In this document: positions 34,867-46,693 of the stretch, piece after piece
Layout: each line of letters starts with the position of its first letter
How positions within the stretch are numbered: position 1 is the first letter of the stretch
Source: Labyrinthula sp. Ha
Taxonomy: Eukaryota; Sar; Bigyra; Labyrinthulida; Labyrinthulaceae
NCBI GenBank assembly: GCA_015227615.1
Contig: JAALGZ010000024.1
Location: 1-64,000 of the forward strand
Reading direction: 5' to 3'
DNA: 64,000 bases
The notes under the pieces: model-generated
What the model was told of the DNA's origin: nothing
What the model saw: only the letters and a program-made list of their open reading frames with translations
The model's database searches: none
Program-made: the position numbers and the translations under genes

Positions 34867-37153
34867 ATGCTAAGAAAAGAAACAAGAGAGAAGGAAAAAG
34901 TTGAATCGATGAACCTTCCAGACACTCTGCTTAATCGGTTGTCTAAGCATGCTAAAAATATGCCAGACAAGCTTCTTTTTCAGTTTCATAAAACAAAAGG
35001 GGAAATTGAATCATCATACACCTATGCCGAGTTCGATAAGAGAACTTCCTCCTTAGCCGCAGTGCTGATGGAAAAAACAGCCACTAAAACAACAAGAAAT
35101 GTTTTACTCGTATATCCTCCTGGGTTAGAATTTATTGTGACTTTTGTTGCATGTCTTAAGGCGAAGTTAGTAGCAGTTCCCGTGTACCCTCCTTTGCCAA
35201 ACAAGATGAAAGATGTTAATTCATTCGTCTCCATTCAGGAATCCTGCAAAGCTGAAATTGCATTAACAAACTCTCAGTATAATATGGCGAAAAATCTTTC
35301 TAAAGTAAAAGATATTTTTTCTTCTAAAAAAAAGCCATGGCCAGAATTGACGTGGATCACAACAGATAGTTTGGGCAGAGAATCAACTGAAGATTTTGAA
35401 GTTGGGGAGGAAAATTTTAATGATGTCGCGTTTTTGCAGTATACATCTGGCTCAACTTCAAAGCCCAAAGGAGTTATGTTGACTACAGGGAACTTAGCTT
35501 ATAATGTTAGAGCAGTTGTAACAAATCTCGGTGCGGATGAGAATGCAGTTGTCGTTACCTGGCTACCGCAGTATCAGTACTTTTTTTTTATGGTTCATTT
35601 TCAGTGATATGGGGTTGATTGGAGGATTCCTAGGTACTCTATATGCTGGAGGAACCGGTGTGTATACTTCTCCTATTAGCTTTATTAAGAATCCTATCAT
35701 TTGGTTACGTTTAGCAAGCAAATATAAAGCTACCCATCTTGCCTCTCCGAATTTCGGGTTTAAATTTATAATACGGAAGTTTAAGGAGTTTAATAGGTTA
35801 GATGCAAAAAAGCAGGAAGACAAATTCAAAGGCCCTTTAAAGAATGTAAAAATGGAGCTTGGAAGTATTATACATGTTTTTAATGCTGCGGAGCCTATTG
35901 AAGTAAATGCGATTGACGAGTTTATAACAATATTTGGAAAATTCGGATTTAAGCCCACATCGATGAAACCCGGATATGGGTTAGCTGAAAATACTGTTTA
36001 TGTTGTTGATGGTGGAGTTGAGCGGATAACCTTGGATAAGGAGAGTATGAGTAAAAAAATTGTTAAGGAAGTAACGGCAGATTCAGAACAAAAACAAACT
36101 TCAGTAACCCTTCAGGGTTGTGGACCTATATCCAAGTATCCTGAGATAGAAGTGAAGATAGTTTCTACTGATGATGGAGACGCTTTCAAAGAACTTGGAT
36201 CCGACTCGATTGGGGAAATCTGGGTTGCTGGGCCTTCGAAGGCTTCCGGTTATTTTAGCGAAGCTGAACTAACGGAAAAGAACTTAAAAGCCAAGCTGGA
36301 AGGGTCCGACAATGATTGGCTTCGAACTGGAGATTTAGGATTTATACATAGCGGGGAGCTATTTGTCTGTGGCAGAATAAAAGATCTTATTATAATACGA
36401 GGAAGGAATCATTATCCTCAGGATATAGAGCGCAGTGTGGAAAATGCTTTTGCAAGCAGCTCGAAGGATAGTGCTGATTCTGAATTCAGCAATACCCTTC
36501 GACCAGGTTGTTCAGCAGCTCTTGAAGTTGAAGGTGAGCTCGTTTTTGTGGTTGAAGTCAGGAAAAATAAAGAAAAACAAGTTGATGGATTGATTGACAA
36601 AATTAAGCAAGTTATAGTTGTTGAGCATGAAATAGCTGCCCAAGATGTGGTATTAATACAACAAGGTTCTATAAACAAGACTACATCAGGAAAGATAAAA
36701 AGATATGGTGTGAAGAATGCGTATACTGGAGGGACATTGAAAGTCCTTAAACGAGCTTCTACGCCATCAAAGGAAGGTAACAAACCAAAGACAAAGAATG
36801 TCCCAGCTGATGATAGTGATATCTTGAAGAAAGTGAAAGAAGAAATAGGAAAACTTCTTGGTTTGGAGTTTGAAGAATTTTCTAACTTGTCTAATTCGGA
36901 TCCATTGCTTAATCTAGGACTGGACTCATTGGCAATCACGCAGTTAAAAGCAGCTGTGGACACTACCTTCGAGATTGAGCTGGAGGATGAAATTATGTTC
37001 GACAAAGGCATGAATTTAGAGGTACTAGAAGAGGTTATTAAACTCAAACAAAAGGGCGAGGAGGTTGATCTTGAAGCATTGACTAGGGAAGTGGAACAAC
37101 CCGTGAAGGAAGCAACTGTAAAGAAAAAAGCTAAGTTCTTTTTTTGCTGTTGA
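34867..37153 (+). CDS. Fatty-acyl-AMP ligase fused to an acyl carrier protein domain
   Basis: ANL-superfamily adenylate-forming enzyme, closest in text to FadD32-type fatty-acyl-AMP ligases; expected to activate a fatty acid with ATP and load it onto its own carrier domain. Exons 34867-35576 and 35605-37153 give 752 residues. Motifs in order: YTSGSTSKPKGVMLT (192-206), WLPQYHDMGLIGG across the splice site (232-244), KPGYGLAENT, GEIWVAGPSKASGYF, DWLRTGDLGF and GRIKDLIIIRGRNHYPQDIE. The carrier domain at about 640-720 has LGLDSLAITQL with the phosphopantetheine Ser at about 678. The C-terminus is KKKAKFFFCC. No reductase, thioesterase or ketosynthase follows, so the acyl acceptor is unknown. 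A phosphopantetheinyl transferase would be needed. The two frames look broken until a 28-nt intron is removed. Confidence 0.9.
35577..35604 (+). other. Mini-intron of the acyl-AMP ligase gene (28 nt)
   Basis: GTACTTTTT donor side, ATTTTCAG acceptor, phase 2. Joining CA to TGAT rebuilds the highly conserved WLPxYHDMGLIG motif of acyl-AMP ligases exactly, so this intron is strongly supported. Confidence 0.93.
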
Positions 37154-40100
37154 ACATGGGTGAACTTCGTTCTTTCACTAAGCACTTTATGCTTTTCTAT
37201 TTATTTAAAATACAATTTTCTATCTGTTTTATTTGGATATTTTTATAAATAAGTATTATCGAAAATATTTGATAACAGTGACATAATGTTGTCAATAATA
37301 TTTTTTTCTTATCATAGGTTTTGGGCAGCTGACTGTTAAGCTAATTGGAAACGATTACGAAATAAAACTAACCAAATCATTCTTGTTCAAGCAGAAGTTG
37401 TTCTACCTTCAATTAATAGCATTCACAATACCTGCCAGTCAGTATAAACAAATCTAAACCATATGCTTTCTCTGTACCTCTCCTATCTCTTCATCGGAAT
37501 ATCTAAACTAGTGCTATGAGTCTCAAACGCGAGAAAAGCAGTTAGTAAGGAGCCAATCGACCTAGTATGTTAAGTGCTAGTTGGCCTACCTCTCAAGATG
37601 TTGCGATCTGACGAAAGGTGATTTTTCTCTCTCTGGAAAATAATGAAGGTGATTGACCTATCGTTCTTCTTAGCATGGGGTTCTGAACAAACTGACAAAT
37701 GTAAGAATTAGTACCACACACCATATAAACTTTCATATATTTCGTTCAAATGTAGAAATGAATAATATTTTAAGAGGTTTTAAGTTTGCCAAACTCCATT
37801 TTGCGATGAGAAAGAAGGATAATAAGCACTTGACAATATCACAAAGGTAGCGAAGAAAAAGCAAGCATCATGTCTAGCGGGTGGGCTCAATATGCCAGTT
37901 AATATACTATAGAACGCTAATGGAGTTGTCATAGGCTTAGGGAAAACAGATTAATTCCTATTAATACTTAATATTTTCAACTCTGTGAAGGCAGCTGAAT
38001 GATCTAGCATTCTCATATTAAGCTTGCTCTCAAAGTACATGCAGCCCATGAACGTCTAAGAATAATTTCTTATCGCTGAGTCGACTGTAAGTTGCTGTTT
38101 TCAATTCGAGGATGAGAATGTACTCAGGCCAGGTGAAGCCGACGTATAGCCACCCATCCAATACTGGAAATGATATCAACCCCCGCAGCAGGAAAAGTTT
38201 TATTTCTCATGGGTTTATTTCAGTTTCGTATTTACCCTTTTTGTTTCACAGTCGCATTCATTAGCGGAATCAAATTACAATGATCTGATTGAGCGACAGC
38301 TTTGTCAGAGAATCGTAGCCTTAACGAGAAAAAGGTTTTACCGTACAAGGTTCATACGTTGCAGGCTGAGGTTGCCACAAAATTGACTCGAAACTCTTTT
38401 CCTCCCAGGATAGCCGAAAACTGGAAGTGTCTTCTCAGCCTAACGGTTAACATGTCCTAGAGTCTCCAATTAGTAAATGCCAAAAAGAGTCGATGTCGCA
38501 AGCACCGGGATATAGAGAATTATATACGTCTACGCAAAAAGAAATAGACAGCTGCAAGAAAAGAAGTTGTATACAAGTCGTTAAAGAAAATTACAGTTTG
38601 CTCTCTAAGCGAATCTTTCTTTTCATATGAATTAGTGCTCTTCTAACTCGTGTTAAGTTCAATGTAGACTAAGAAAGGTGATGAAGTACTTAGGGTAGTA
38701 GCAGAGATCCTGTTTTCATGCTCCAGGTCAAATTCTCCGCTAGATTTGATTAAATAAAGCTCTTGACCGAAATTAGAGATTCCATAGCCTAAATCAGCAA
38801 TTCGCAGAAGTGCAATTTAACCATACTTCATCAGAATGAGCGATATACATAATGACCATTTTCCATAACTACATAAAATATATAGGGTGTTGGGAGCTAA
38901 GTGAAGAGCACTAGAAGATAGCAAGTAAACAATAAAAGTTCAAAAATTAGTGTTAAAGTGTCTTCTTCTACTTTGTCTATGGAATTACATCACTGCTGCC
39001 TTTAATAAAACTTAATACTTCAAGTTTGGGTTGGCGTAGGCCTTTAGCAATGACCCCCATGACTCTGTCCTTGATGAAGATGAGGGTGAATTTAGATCTT
39101 TTCCATATCTCGATTACTGATACGTTCAATTACATGTAAGAGTTGATCAACATAGGTTCCGCGTAAGGTGCTAAAGTAGTAGGAGCATTAATTTTTGAAT
39201 ACCAAAATTGAGAAGACTTTGACTGATGTCCAAATCAAGTAAAACTGCTAGAGGTAAGTGCTCTTAGAGCGAAATAAATATTTTAATGCTATTTCCAGAG
39301 CTTATCCTTCAAAACTTCGTTCTTGGATTGAGAACGCATATCTTCATTGCCTTTTGTTTCTTTTGAAACATTAACCCAAATTCCCGAACCCTTTTTCCAG
39401 AACTTGTCATTTTGTTTCTTTAAAGAAAATTTCAAAAATCTACCTATCACTGATATTATTTACATTGATTTACTGGTTTTTTAATTTGTGAACTATATTT
39501 CGTAAGATTTAACTTTGTACAGTTACTGTGATCAATCACAAGCGAGGAGTGTTTGACTCCAAAGTTAAGAAAATCTTCCTGCTCTGGTAGTAGGTTTTAA
39601 CAGCGAGTTCTTCTAAAAATATATTTTGGTCAAGTAGGTTGTACTAATAGGAACAAAATTTAGGAAAAAAGAATTTGAACAGCCCAACGATAAAAAAAGT
39701 TAATTAAATATTCAAACAAAGGACTTTGGAGCGACAAAATGTAAGGAAGAGTATTACTTGCCATTTGGTTAGACACTGTAAAACTCGTTCCATCATTAGA
39801 ACTTTTAAAAAGTTTTCTTTATTCGAACTAGATTAATTATTCCTACTAACAGGCCTGAGTTTTCTTACTACAGGGAGTTCTGTCATTAAATCAAGTATGA
39901 AGGATCAGATATCTCTAAGAGATATATAGTAAATGGTTCAATCCTTTAATTTTATCATGTTAGTGGTTACATTTCTTTCCAGAAATGGACATTTATACAA
40001 GAAGCGCGTTAAATAGACTTAACTATGCTCATTGAAAAATTCATACTGCGCGAATGGTATATCAACTAATAACCAGTACGTGTTGTAACATCTGTTACCA

Positions 40101-42310
40101 ACGCTTTTTGTGAAATAAGAGGATTTTTGCAAGTCTTAGGTTGTTTGCATTTACTAAATTGTGTCAAATAGAAATATATTTGAGTTCTTCAAGCAGTTGA
40201 AGAGGATAGAAAGTTTCTTTAGATTAAATCTAAGCTAGAGGATAATGATCTTACTAACTTTACCGAAAGAATAAAGCTCTGGGGTAATCATAAGAGAGAA
40301 TCATCATGCTAAAAAAAGAAATAATACTGCAAGAATTATGACCTGTCTCTCAAATTATTTTTTCGATGGGGGCATACTAGATCATTATTGTTGTGATAAA
40401 AAAGAAAAAACCACTGAGCACTGGCCTGAGCTCATACTGAAGGTTAAGAGAAAGAAAACCAAGGCAATGTATAGGGGAGCTATATGATTAAACTGAAAAT
40501 ACGAGAAGGCAAAACTGTTCAAAGAACTTCGATTTTATTTAAGTTAATCTAAGATTTAAGTAAATGTTTTGCAAACATCGATCATAGAGTGATTTTTTTC
40601 ATAAGGGAGCAACACCCTGAAATAGAACCACCAGAGTCAAGGAAAAAATTGAGTCTGGAAAACTGTTTAAGTGTGGTTACTAGGTGTTTGCAATAGAGAA
40701 TGTAGTCTCAAGATGAAAAATTTCCAACACGAAGTGTCACAAGGTGCCAAAGACCTAAAAAAATAGAAGCCAACCTGAAAGAACCAAAGAATTCCAAATA
40801 TAAAGCAAGAAACCCGAATTTGTTCTAGCTCATACACTCATGCCATATTTGCACAATTTATCTGATCCAAATAGTACAAACATTGAACACGTACAAAAAT
40901 ATGTCTTTCTCAATAACTACTGAGATAACCAGCATCAATACCAATCTCTGTTTGTGGACCACCTGATCAATTTTTACAATTAAACCAGAGAACTACAATT
41001 TTTCTAAACCCACAATATTTTAGAATCGGAGTTAGCACCCAAACATTAGGTAATATCATCAATTCTTATGCTTTTATCTTATAATTCACCTGATCCATAA
41101 TTTTCAAACAGATTGGAGAAAATCAATGTAACCAGTAAACTGACTTTAGAGCTTCAGAGCAGCGGAAACCTGCCCCTCCTATAAACCAATGTCGATGTGG
41201 CTGGCTGCGCAAGACACCACACAGAGACAGTTGTTTAAGACATCCCATCGTATGACTTGTAGTATTAAAGACTATGTAGCGACCCTTCGCTGTAGAGTGA
41301 ATACCCTTTCTTTCACAGTTTTATCCTCCATCACTGAGTCGTTTTCAAAAGAAAAGGAGTCATTTCTTTAATGATTAGGAGCAGATAATCTCAGCGAGAA
41401 TGTTGGGCAGAGAGAACCAACAACACCAGATTTATCCACGTTGCTTGTTACTGATAGCTTCCCATACAAACCTCTTTGTTTCTCCACCAGCTAAATATTA
41501 GACCCGCTGTTACTAAGAAATCCGTAAATCATAACCACCACTGGACTCATGATCAATCATCAACTATCAAAACTCTGAGAAAACGAGGTACGTATATCTC
41601 TAGACTTGAATTACCTCATTAATAATACCTGCTTTGAAGCGCTAAAGGGAAGGTGAAATCCGGACATCAAATGTTTCCCAATACTTTTTTCTTTTTCTTT
41701 TTACTCTGATTAATGTCCTATTGGAGCATTATATTTAATTAGTTAGTACTTGTGTTGGCTAGGCATAGGATTTGGCACGAGTTATTAGTACTGAAATTGT
41801 TCATATTTTGATATCATTACCAATGAAAAAAATTGGTGTGCTCACATCAAATGATTTTGATTTTCCTTTTATTATAAACTTATAATGAGTAAAAATTGAG
41901 GCTATGTGACTTTTCGCTAAGCCATGCAAAAAATAATTATTCAATTATTCTACCGTGTGAAAACGTTTTTAAATTTGGGCAGCGAAATGTGCTGGAATAG
42001 CTCAGGAGTAGACTATACCGCGTTCTTGTTACCAGTTCCTGTGAGATCCATCTGCAGTGCCAATATCGAGATAAGAAAATTTGATTTTAAGTCCAGTGCG
42101 ACGTGGTCTATTTTTTATTGACAATCCATGAAAAAAGAAATACTCAACAAAATTAGATAAATAATATTAGGTATACCTTTACAAGATAAATTTAACCAAG
42201 AAATGTACAAGTAAATCAAACCCGACTTCAATGGCGACTGCCGGTTCAAGGAGACCTTCTATGAGAGATAGGTAACTGGGTATCTATGCAAATATATGTA
42301 TGGGCTCTTA
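37154..42310. other. Gene-poor AT-rich stretch
   Basis: No gene can be supported over 5 kb. Short frames (for example 41,189-41,371) have no recognisable content. No repeat structure was found by eye. Confidence 0.45.
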
Positions 42311-42536
42311 TAGGAATGTCCATCTGGTATCGAAAAATTTTAGAATGGCGAGCACACATGTTCTCGAGAGTCTCGATCTAAAATCAAGAATAGACTCAAG
42401 TTTGGAGATTCTAAGCTTTTCATTTTCTTGTTTCTCGTTATTTTAGGCAAGACTTTTCTCGAAATCATAAAAACAAGATGGAGATTGATTATATTAATAA
42501 TCCAGATGTCTTAGGTCCCTTAGTATGGTTAAAGTG

Positions 42537-42569
<33 letters not shown>

Positions 42570-42777
42570 AACAGTGCTTTATTTTCACACAAGGATCAGG
42601 TTGGTACCCGGGAAACCAGGTCAAGAATACACGACAAAACAAAGCTACAGAAATGTTGAAGTATAATTAAAATTACCTAGAATCTCGAAAGGAAATCGAG
42701 AATGAGGTAACTATAATCGAGACCATCGAGAAGAAACTAGTGAAATGCTAACTCGAGATTCTAAATGGACATCCCTA
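42311..42777. mobile_element. Candidate MITE (non-autonomous DNA transposon), about 467 bp
   Basis: Imperfect terminal inverted repeats read TAGGAATGTCCAT at the left end and TAGGGATGTCCAT as the reverse complement of the right end (12 of 13 positions). Both are flanked by TA (42309-42310 and 42778-42779), the target of Tc1/mariner-like elements. Both subterminal regions carry TCTCGAT/ATCGAGA-type words (42361-42377 and 42711-42733). There is no coding capacity; the centre holds an AT microsatellite. Only one copy is visible, so the call rests on the terminal symmetry. Confidence 0.5.
42543..42569. repeat. (AT)n microsatellite
   Basis: 27 nt of perfect AT alternation, inside the candidate MITE. 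Confidence 0.95.
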
Positions 42778-42871
42778 TACTAATACTAGTCAAACCTAAG
42801 CTAAATGATAGTAAATCCCCGAAACAGCTTTACCGCGGTCGCATATTTTATATATTTACGCTACCCTTGAT

Positions 42872-42924
42872 ACCGTTTCGGAAGTTCATCCTGTCGAATA
42901 GGGTTGATGAACAGCAGAAACGGT
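42872..42924. repeat. Imperfect hairpin, 19-nt arms
   Basis: Left arm 42872-42890 and right arm 42906-42924 pair at 15 of 19 positions: ACCGTTTC and GTTCATC both match, separated by a four-base internal mismatch, with a 15-nt loop. It lies 95 nt to the right of the candidate MITE. Function unknown. Confidence 0.6.
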
Positions 42925-45650
42925 AACTACCGGGAAATTTTTAACCAAAGTATTTTTGCCCTACATTACCGGCAATATTTTCGTTGTTACGCTAAGTTTT
43001 TATAGTGAAAATCACCCATGTCGATATTACCCTGTTTAATTCCAAGTAAGTGGCGTCTTGAAGTGCTCAAGATAAGTATTGATACAGATTTCAACCCTAA
43101 GGCACAACTGGGTATGTAACTAGTAGAAGTTTGGAGATATATTCGCACTCTTTCACCTACACTTAACCCTACTTGATCGATTTATTCGTTAAACCTGCTT
43201 ACTGGAGATGAGTACTTCATAATGTAGCGTCATTAATGCATTAACGCTAAGACAATGGTCTATAGCTCGCCTCAATTGTTGGTTAGGAGAGTTTAAAGTA
43301 GATAATTAAAAGTGTGTTCTTATTTTTTAGGAGGTCATGAAACACGATTAATCTTCTTTCAAACTTAAGTTGGGGTTATATATTGTATTAGCTGAATTTT
43401 TTTTTGATAAATTAACATTTTGAAATGATTGCCCGTAATAGGAACTTTCCTACGAGGGAATTTGGTACTTATGAACCAAAAAAAATACTAGCCACTAAAA
43501 CAAATTGAAACTACAGTGAAATTATTCTACCTTTAGCGCTCAAATAATTTTCTGTCCCATATTTTGTTTAATATATTTTGTGGAATGATATACTGACTTC
43601 AAGTGATCAATTTCCGCTTACTGAATCACAGTCTGTTTTCATTTGCAACCCACGCAAAGAATATTTAATTTATTATTGAAACAAGAAAAAAAATCTTACT
43701 ATTTTAAGCTTTCATCATCTTAATGTACTCTTCTACCTAATTCTCTCCAGGTCATCTTTTACTTTAGATGAAACAATTCAAAATTATAATACTCTGTTCT
43801 CAGCAATTTTTTTTAATTAGGAGAAGGCAAGTTAATTTTCTGGAAATTCGAAAATATATTTTTCCTGATTTAAGACATTTTATGGTTAAGAGAAATGAAG
43901 CTGATGACACAGAGAAAAAAAACATTTAAAATTTGGCATATTAAGTCTGTCTTCACAGTGAACAAATGAAAAAACATATTAACAAACATGTGTTATTCTC
44001 TAGGTTTTTCTCTCCTAACAAATGTATGCCCTCTGTGCAATAGTTTTTCCCGCTGATTTCTTATCATAGGCTACTCACATCCAACAGGAAGGTATTTTCT
44101 ACATTGCAGTATAGTAGCCATGATATCTAACCCATATGCCCAACTCTTTGAAAAAGGTCCATAAATATTACAGAATAAATCTAACTGTTCCAGATACAAC
44201 AATATCGATAATTAAAATAGTATATACTTAAGACAAAAACATAATTCCTGGAAAAATGTATAGATTAGCTGATAGTTTTTGTGATATAGCTCCCCCCCAA
44301 TAGAAAAATGCACCCCACCAGGTACTTCATAGATAAAATATCTATTAAATCATGTATTTTTTCAACTTAATTAAAAAACATAAATACTTTAAACCCTAAG
44401 AAAACCTTATTTTAAAATCCTTTTCAGCTACTTTGCCTATCTTCATTAGGAACCCTATTCAGAATAGTTTAACTCTCAAATGGTCTTTCTTCCTGATACA
44501 AATTTTTCCGCTCTTTCCACTATCAGGGTCTGTTTATGATATAAATGGTTCTTAGGTATTACAGAAATTGAAGCTGAGAGAAACAGCATTTTCCCTGCTA
44601 TCGACTTTGCTTTAGGAAATCTTAAAAACTTCCTCAAGAGTAAAATTAAAGATGATGCTCAGCGTTTTTTAATATTTGGAGGTTCTCCACAACTAATATT
44701 TATAGGATAATACCAAAACTGAGAGATTTAGTATTCTTAGATGTGTTGATTTTGGATATTTCACTTTTCTGAGTGAAGTTTAGCCCAGTAGCAGTTAATC
44801 ACAGTAGAATAGCCAGGAACGGAAACTTAAGACGTCAAGTTTAGTGACTCCCTACATTCTCAGAAGAGTTAATTCGTCTAGGTATTTGAGGGTCATGATG
44901 TTTCATTTAAATGCATACATTTTTAAATATCCTAGTTCCAGTGTCTCGGGAACTCTGAAAAAGGATGCTGTTTAATGTATAATACTTCTGAATGAGTCTT
45001 ACCAGGTAAAGAAATAATATTGCCATAATTGGCAGTTTAAGGTATAAGTAATTCAGGCTAACTTTGCTTCTTGTTCGAGAAAATTTCAGAAACGTCCGCC
45101 CAAACTGGAGCTGTGGATATTTTACTTATAATCAGTTGATCACAAAATGAAATATGATATAGTCAGCACAGAGTTTTGTTTAGTGAGATACTACAAAACT
45201 GAAGGAAACCTTTATCTGAAACCTATTAGAAGTAACTTAGAATATGAAACCCTTTAGTTCGAAATATTTCATTTCTGTTTTTATCAACCTGTGTCACATT
45301 CAATCAAAGCCCTACATGAAAATGTGTGCTTTTAACTTTTTCGGCTATTAAAACACCAGCATAACAAAAAATGTAGTCAAGATAATGGTCTGAAAGAGAA
45401 TCTAAATGCTTGTTTCATGAAGAAACTCTTATTACATGCGTTTTTCTGATGTACTTAAGACTACAAAGTGTCAATCTTAAAATTATGCAAGCAGTAGTGG
45501 TTTTTGTGTTATAGAACTTGTTTCTCACGCATTACCAAGTACATTTTTTTATTTTCACAAGTAATTTTTCAGAGTTTTTGGTTGAACTTGTTTTACTTGA
45601 CTTCAAGTAGAAAAGATGTAAGCTTTGGTTCATTGCCCAAAAAAGACGGT
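42925..45650. other. Gene-poor stretch
   Basis: No gene is supported. One patch at about 44,554-44,707 (plus strand) reads without a stop for about 50 codons in a protein-like composition (FPAIDFALGNLKNFLKSK) but has no start and no recognisable family. Confidence 0.4.
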
Positions 45651-45653
45651 ATA

Positions 45654-45907
45654 TATCGGCATACCAGAATTTTATCGGAATAACGGTACTCGCCGTGTAC
45701 TCACTTTTCCAAACGGATATTGCTATTATAGTTTTATCGAAACTTACCAGTAATTACCGATAATTTTTTCCGATGAAGAAACCTAGCTATTGTCCCTTTA
45801 GTACAGTATAAAACACACTATATCTTCAAACCGGTATCTTCGTAATATCTCGTTTTAGAACTATTTTCCGATTGCCCAAAATAAAACCGTAATTTTTTTA
45901 CTATCGG
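45654..45907. promoter_or_regulatory. Cluster of TATCGG/CCGATA words upstream of the REEP/HVA22 gene
   Basis: TATCGG or its complement, or the core CCGAT, occurs at 45654, 45673, 45757, 45770, 45868 and 45902 within about 250 bp. The cluster ends 57 bp before the ATG of the REEP gene. A near-direct repeat of ATTGCCCAAAA marks both ends (about 45632 and 45870). This could be a promoter-proximal binding array or a degenerate transposon end; the sequence alone does not decide. Confidence 0.35.
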
Positions 45908-45963
45908 TTAAACTGCAAAACAAAAAGAAATTGAAAAAGAGTGAAACAAGGAGAAAAATTAGA

Positions 45964-46629
45964 ATGCCGAAAGAAACCTTATCTAAGTTAGATTATAAAC
46001 CATGGGATTCACAGACAAATATTCAATATAATATGGGCTTAGCCGGTAATTATATGGAGAAGAAGACCTCTGAATTACTAGTTTCCGAGGCTACCCCGGA
46101 TTTTGTCAGGAAGTTGCATGACATGGGAGTTCCGAAAAACGTTCTTTTCTCGGGCATGTTCACAGGAATATTGATTTTGTCTTTGATTATTGGTGTTCTC
46201 TATGGAGCTAAGATATTGTCTGTTTTCGTTGGTCTACTGCAGCCTTTGTATTATAGCTTCTACGCACTTGAATCTGAAGAAAAGGATGACGATACTTTCT
46301 GGTTGACATATTGGATGGTGCATGGTCTTTTCTATATGGCAGAAAATACTGTGTTTTTGCTCATTAGTGAGTTGTTTCCTTTTGTGTTCTTTGTGGCAAA
46401 GATGGCTTTGCAGGTCTGGATGGTTAATTTTGGAGGTTCAACCATTGTTTATGAAAAAGTTTGTGCACCCTTTTTAAGAAAGAATAAAGATAGGTTTGAA
46501 GACATTGTAGATGATGTAAAAGAGGGAGCAAGAGAAGTAGCAGATGCCGTTAATGATGAAATCGGATCTGTATTGAGTGATCTAAAAAAGGGTAAGGAGA
46601 CTGTAGATCCTGCAGAAAAAGATATCTAA
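45964..46629 (+). CDS. REEP/TB2-DP1/HVA22 family ER-membrane protein
   Basis: 221-residue membrane protein of the TB2/DP1/HVA22 (REEP/Yop1) family, which shapes tubular ER through hairpin membrane segments. After a soluble N-terminus, residues about 62-85 (VLFSGMFTGILILSLIIGVL) are the first hydrophobic hairpin and about 86-165 the TB2/DP1 domain: QPLYYSFYALES, then DDTFWLTYWMVHGLFYMAEN, the family's DDTQWLTYWVVYSLFSLVE block, then a second hydrophobic region and STIVYEKVCAPFLRK, the family's YEHFVRP-type end. The acidic C-terminal tail (about 170-221) may form an amphipathic helix. The ATG at 45964 was chosen because the frame upstream has only a TTG. It is tail to tail with the CobW-type gene, 64 nt between stop codons; AATAAA words at about 46651 and 46676 could serve as its poly(A) signal. 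Confidence 0.9.
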   Translation: MPKETLSKLDYKPWDSQTNIQYNMGLAGNYMEKKTSELLVSEATPDFVRKLHDMGVPKNVLFSGMFTGILILSLIIGVLYGAKILSVFVGLLQPLYYSFYALESEEKDDDTFWLTYWMVHGLFYMAENTVFLLISELFPFVFFVAKMALQVWMVNFGGSTIVYEKVCAPFLRKNKDRFEDIVDDVKEGAREVADAVNDEIGSVLSDLKKGKETVDPAEKDI

Positions 46630-46693
46630 GACTTAATGTGTTTGTTAGAATAAAAGTGAAATACCTTTTAAACTAAAATAAAATGAAGGAAAA

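Noticed and set aside
41189-41371. 60-codon frame on the plus strand
   Set aside because: Too short, no family, no partner exon found.
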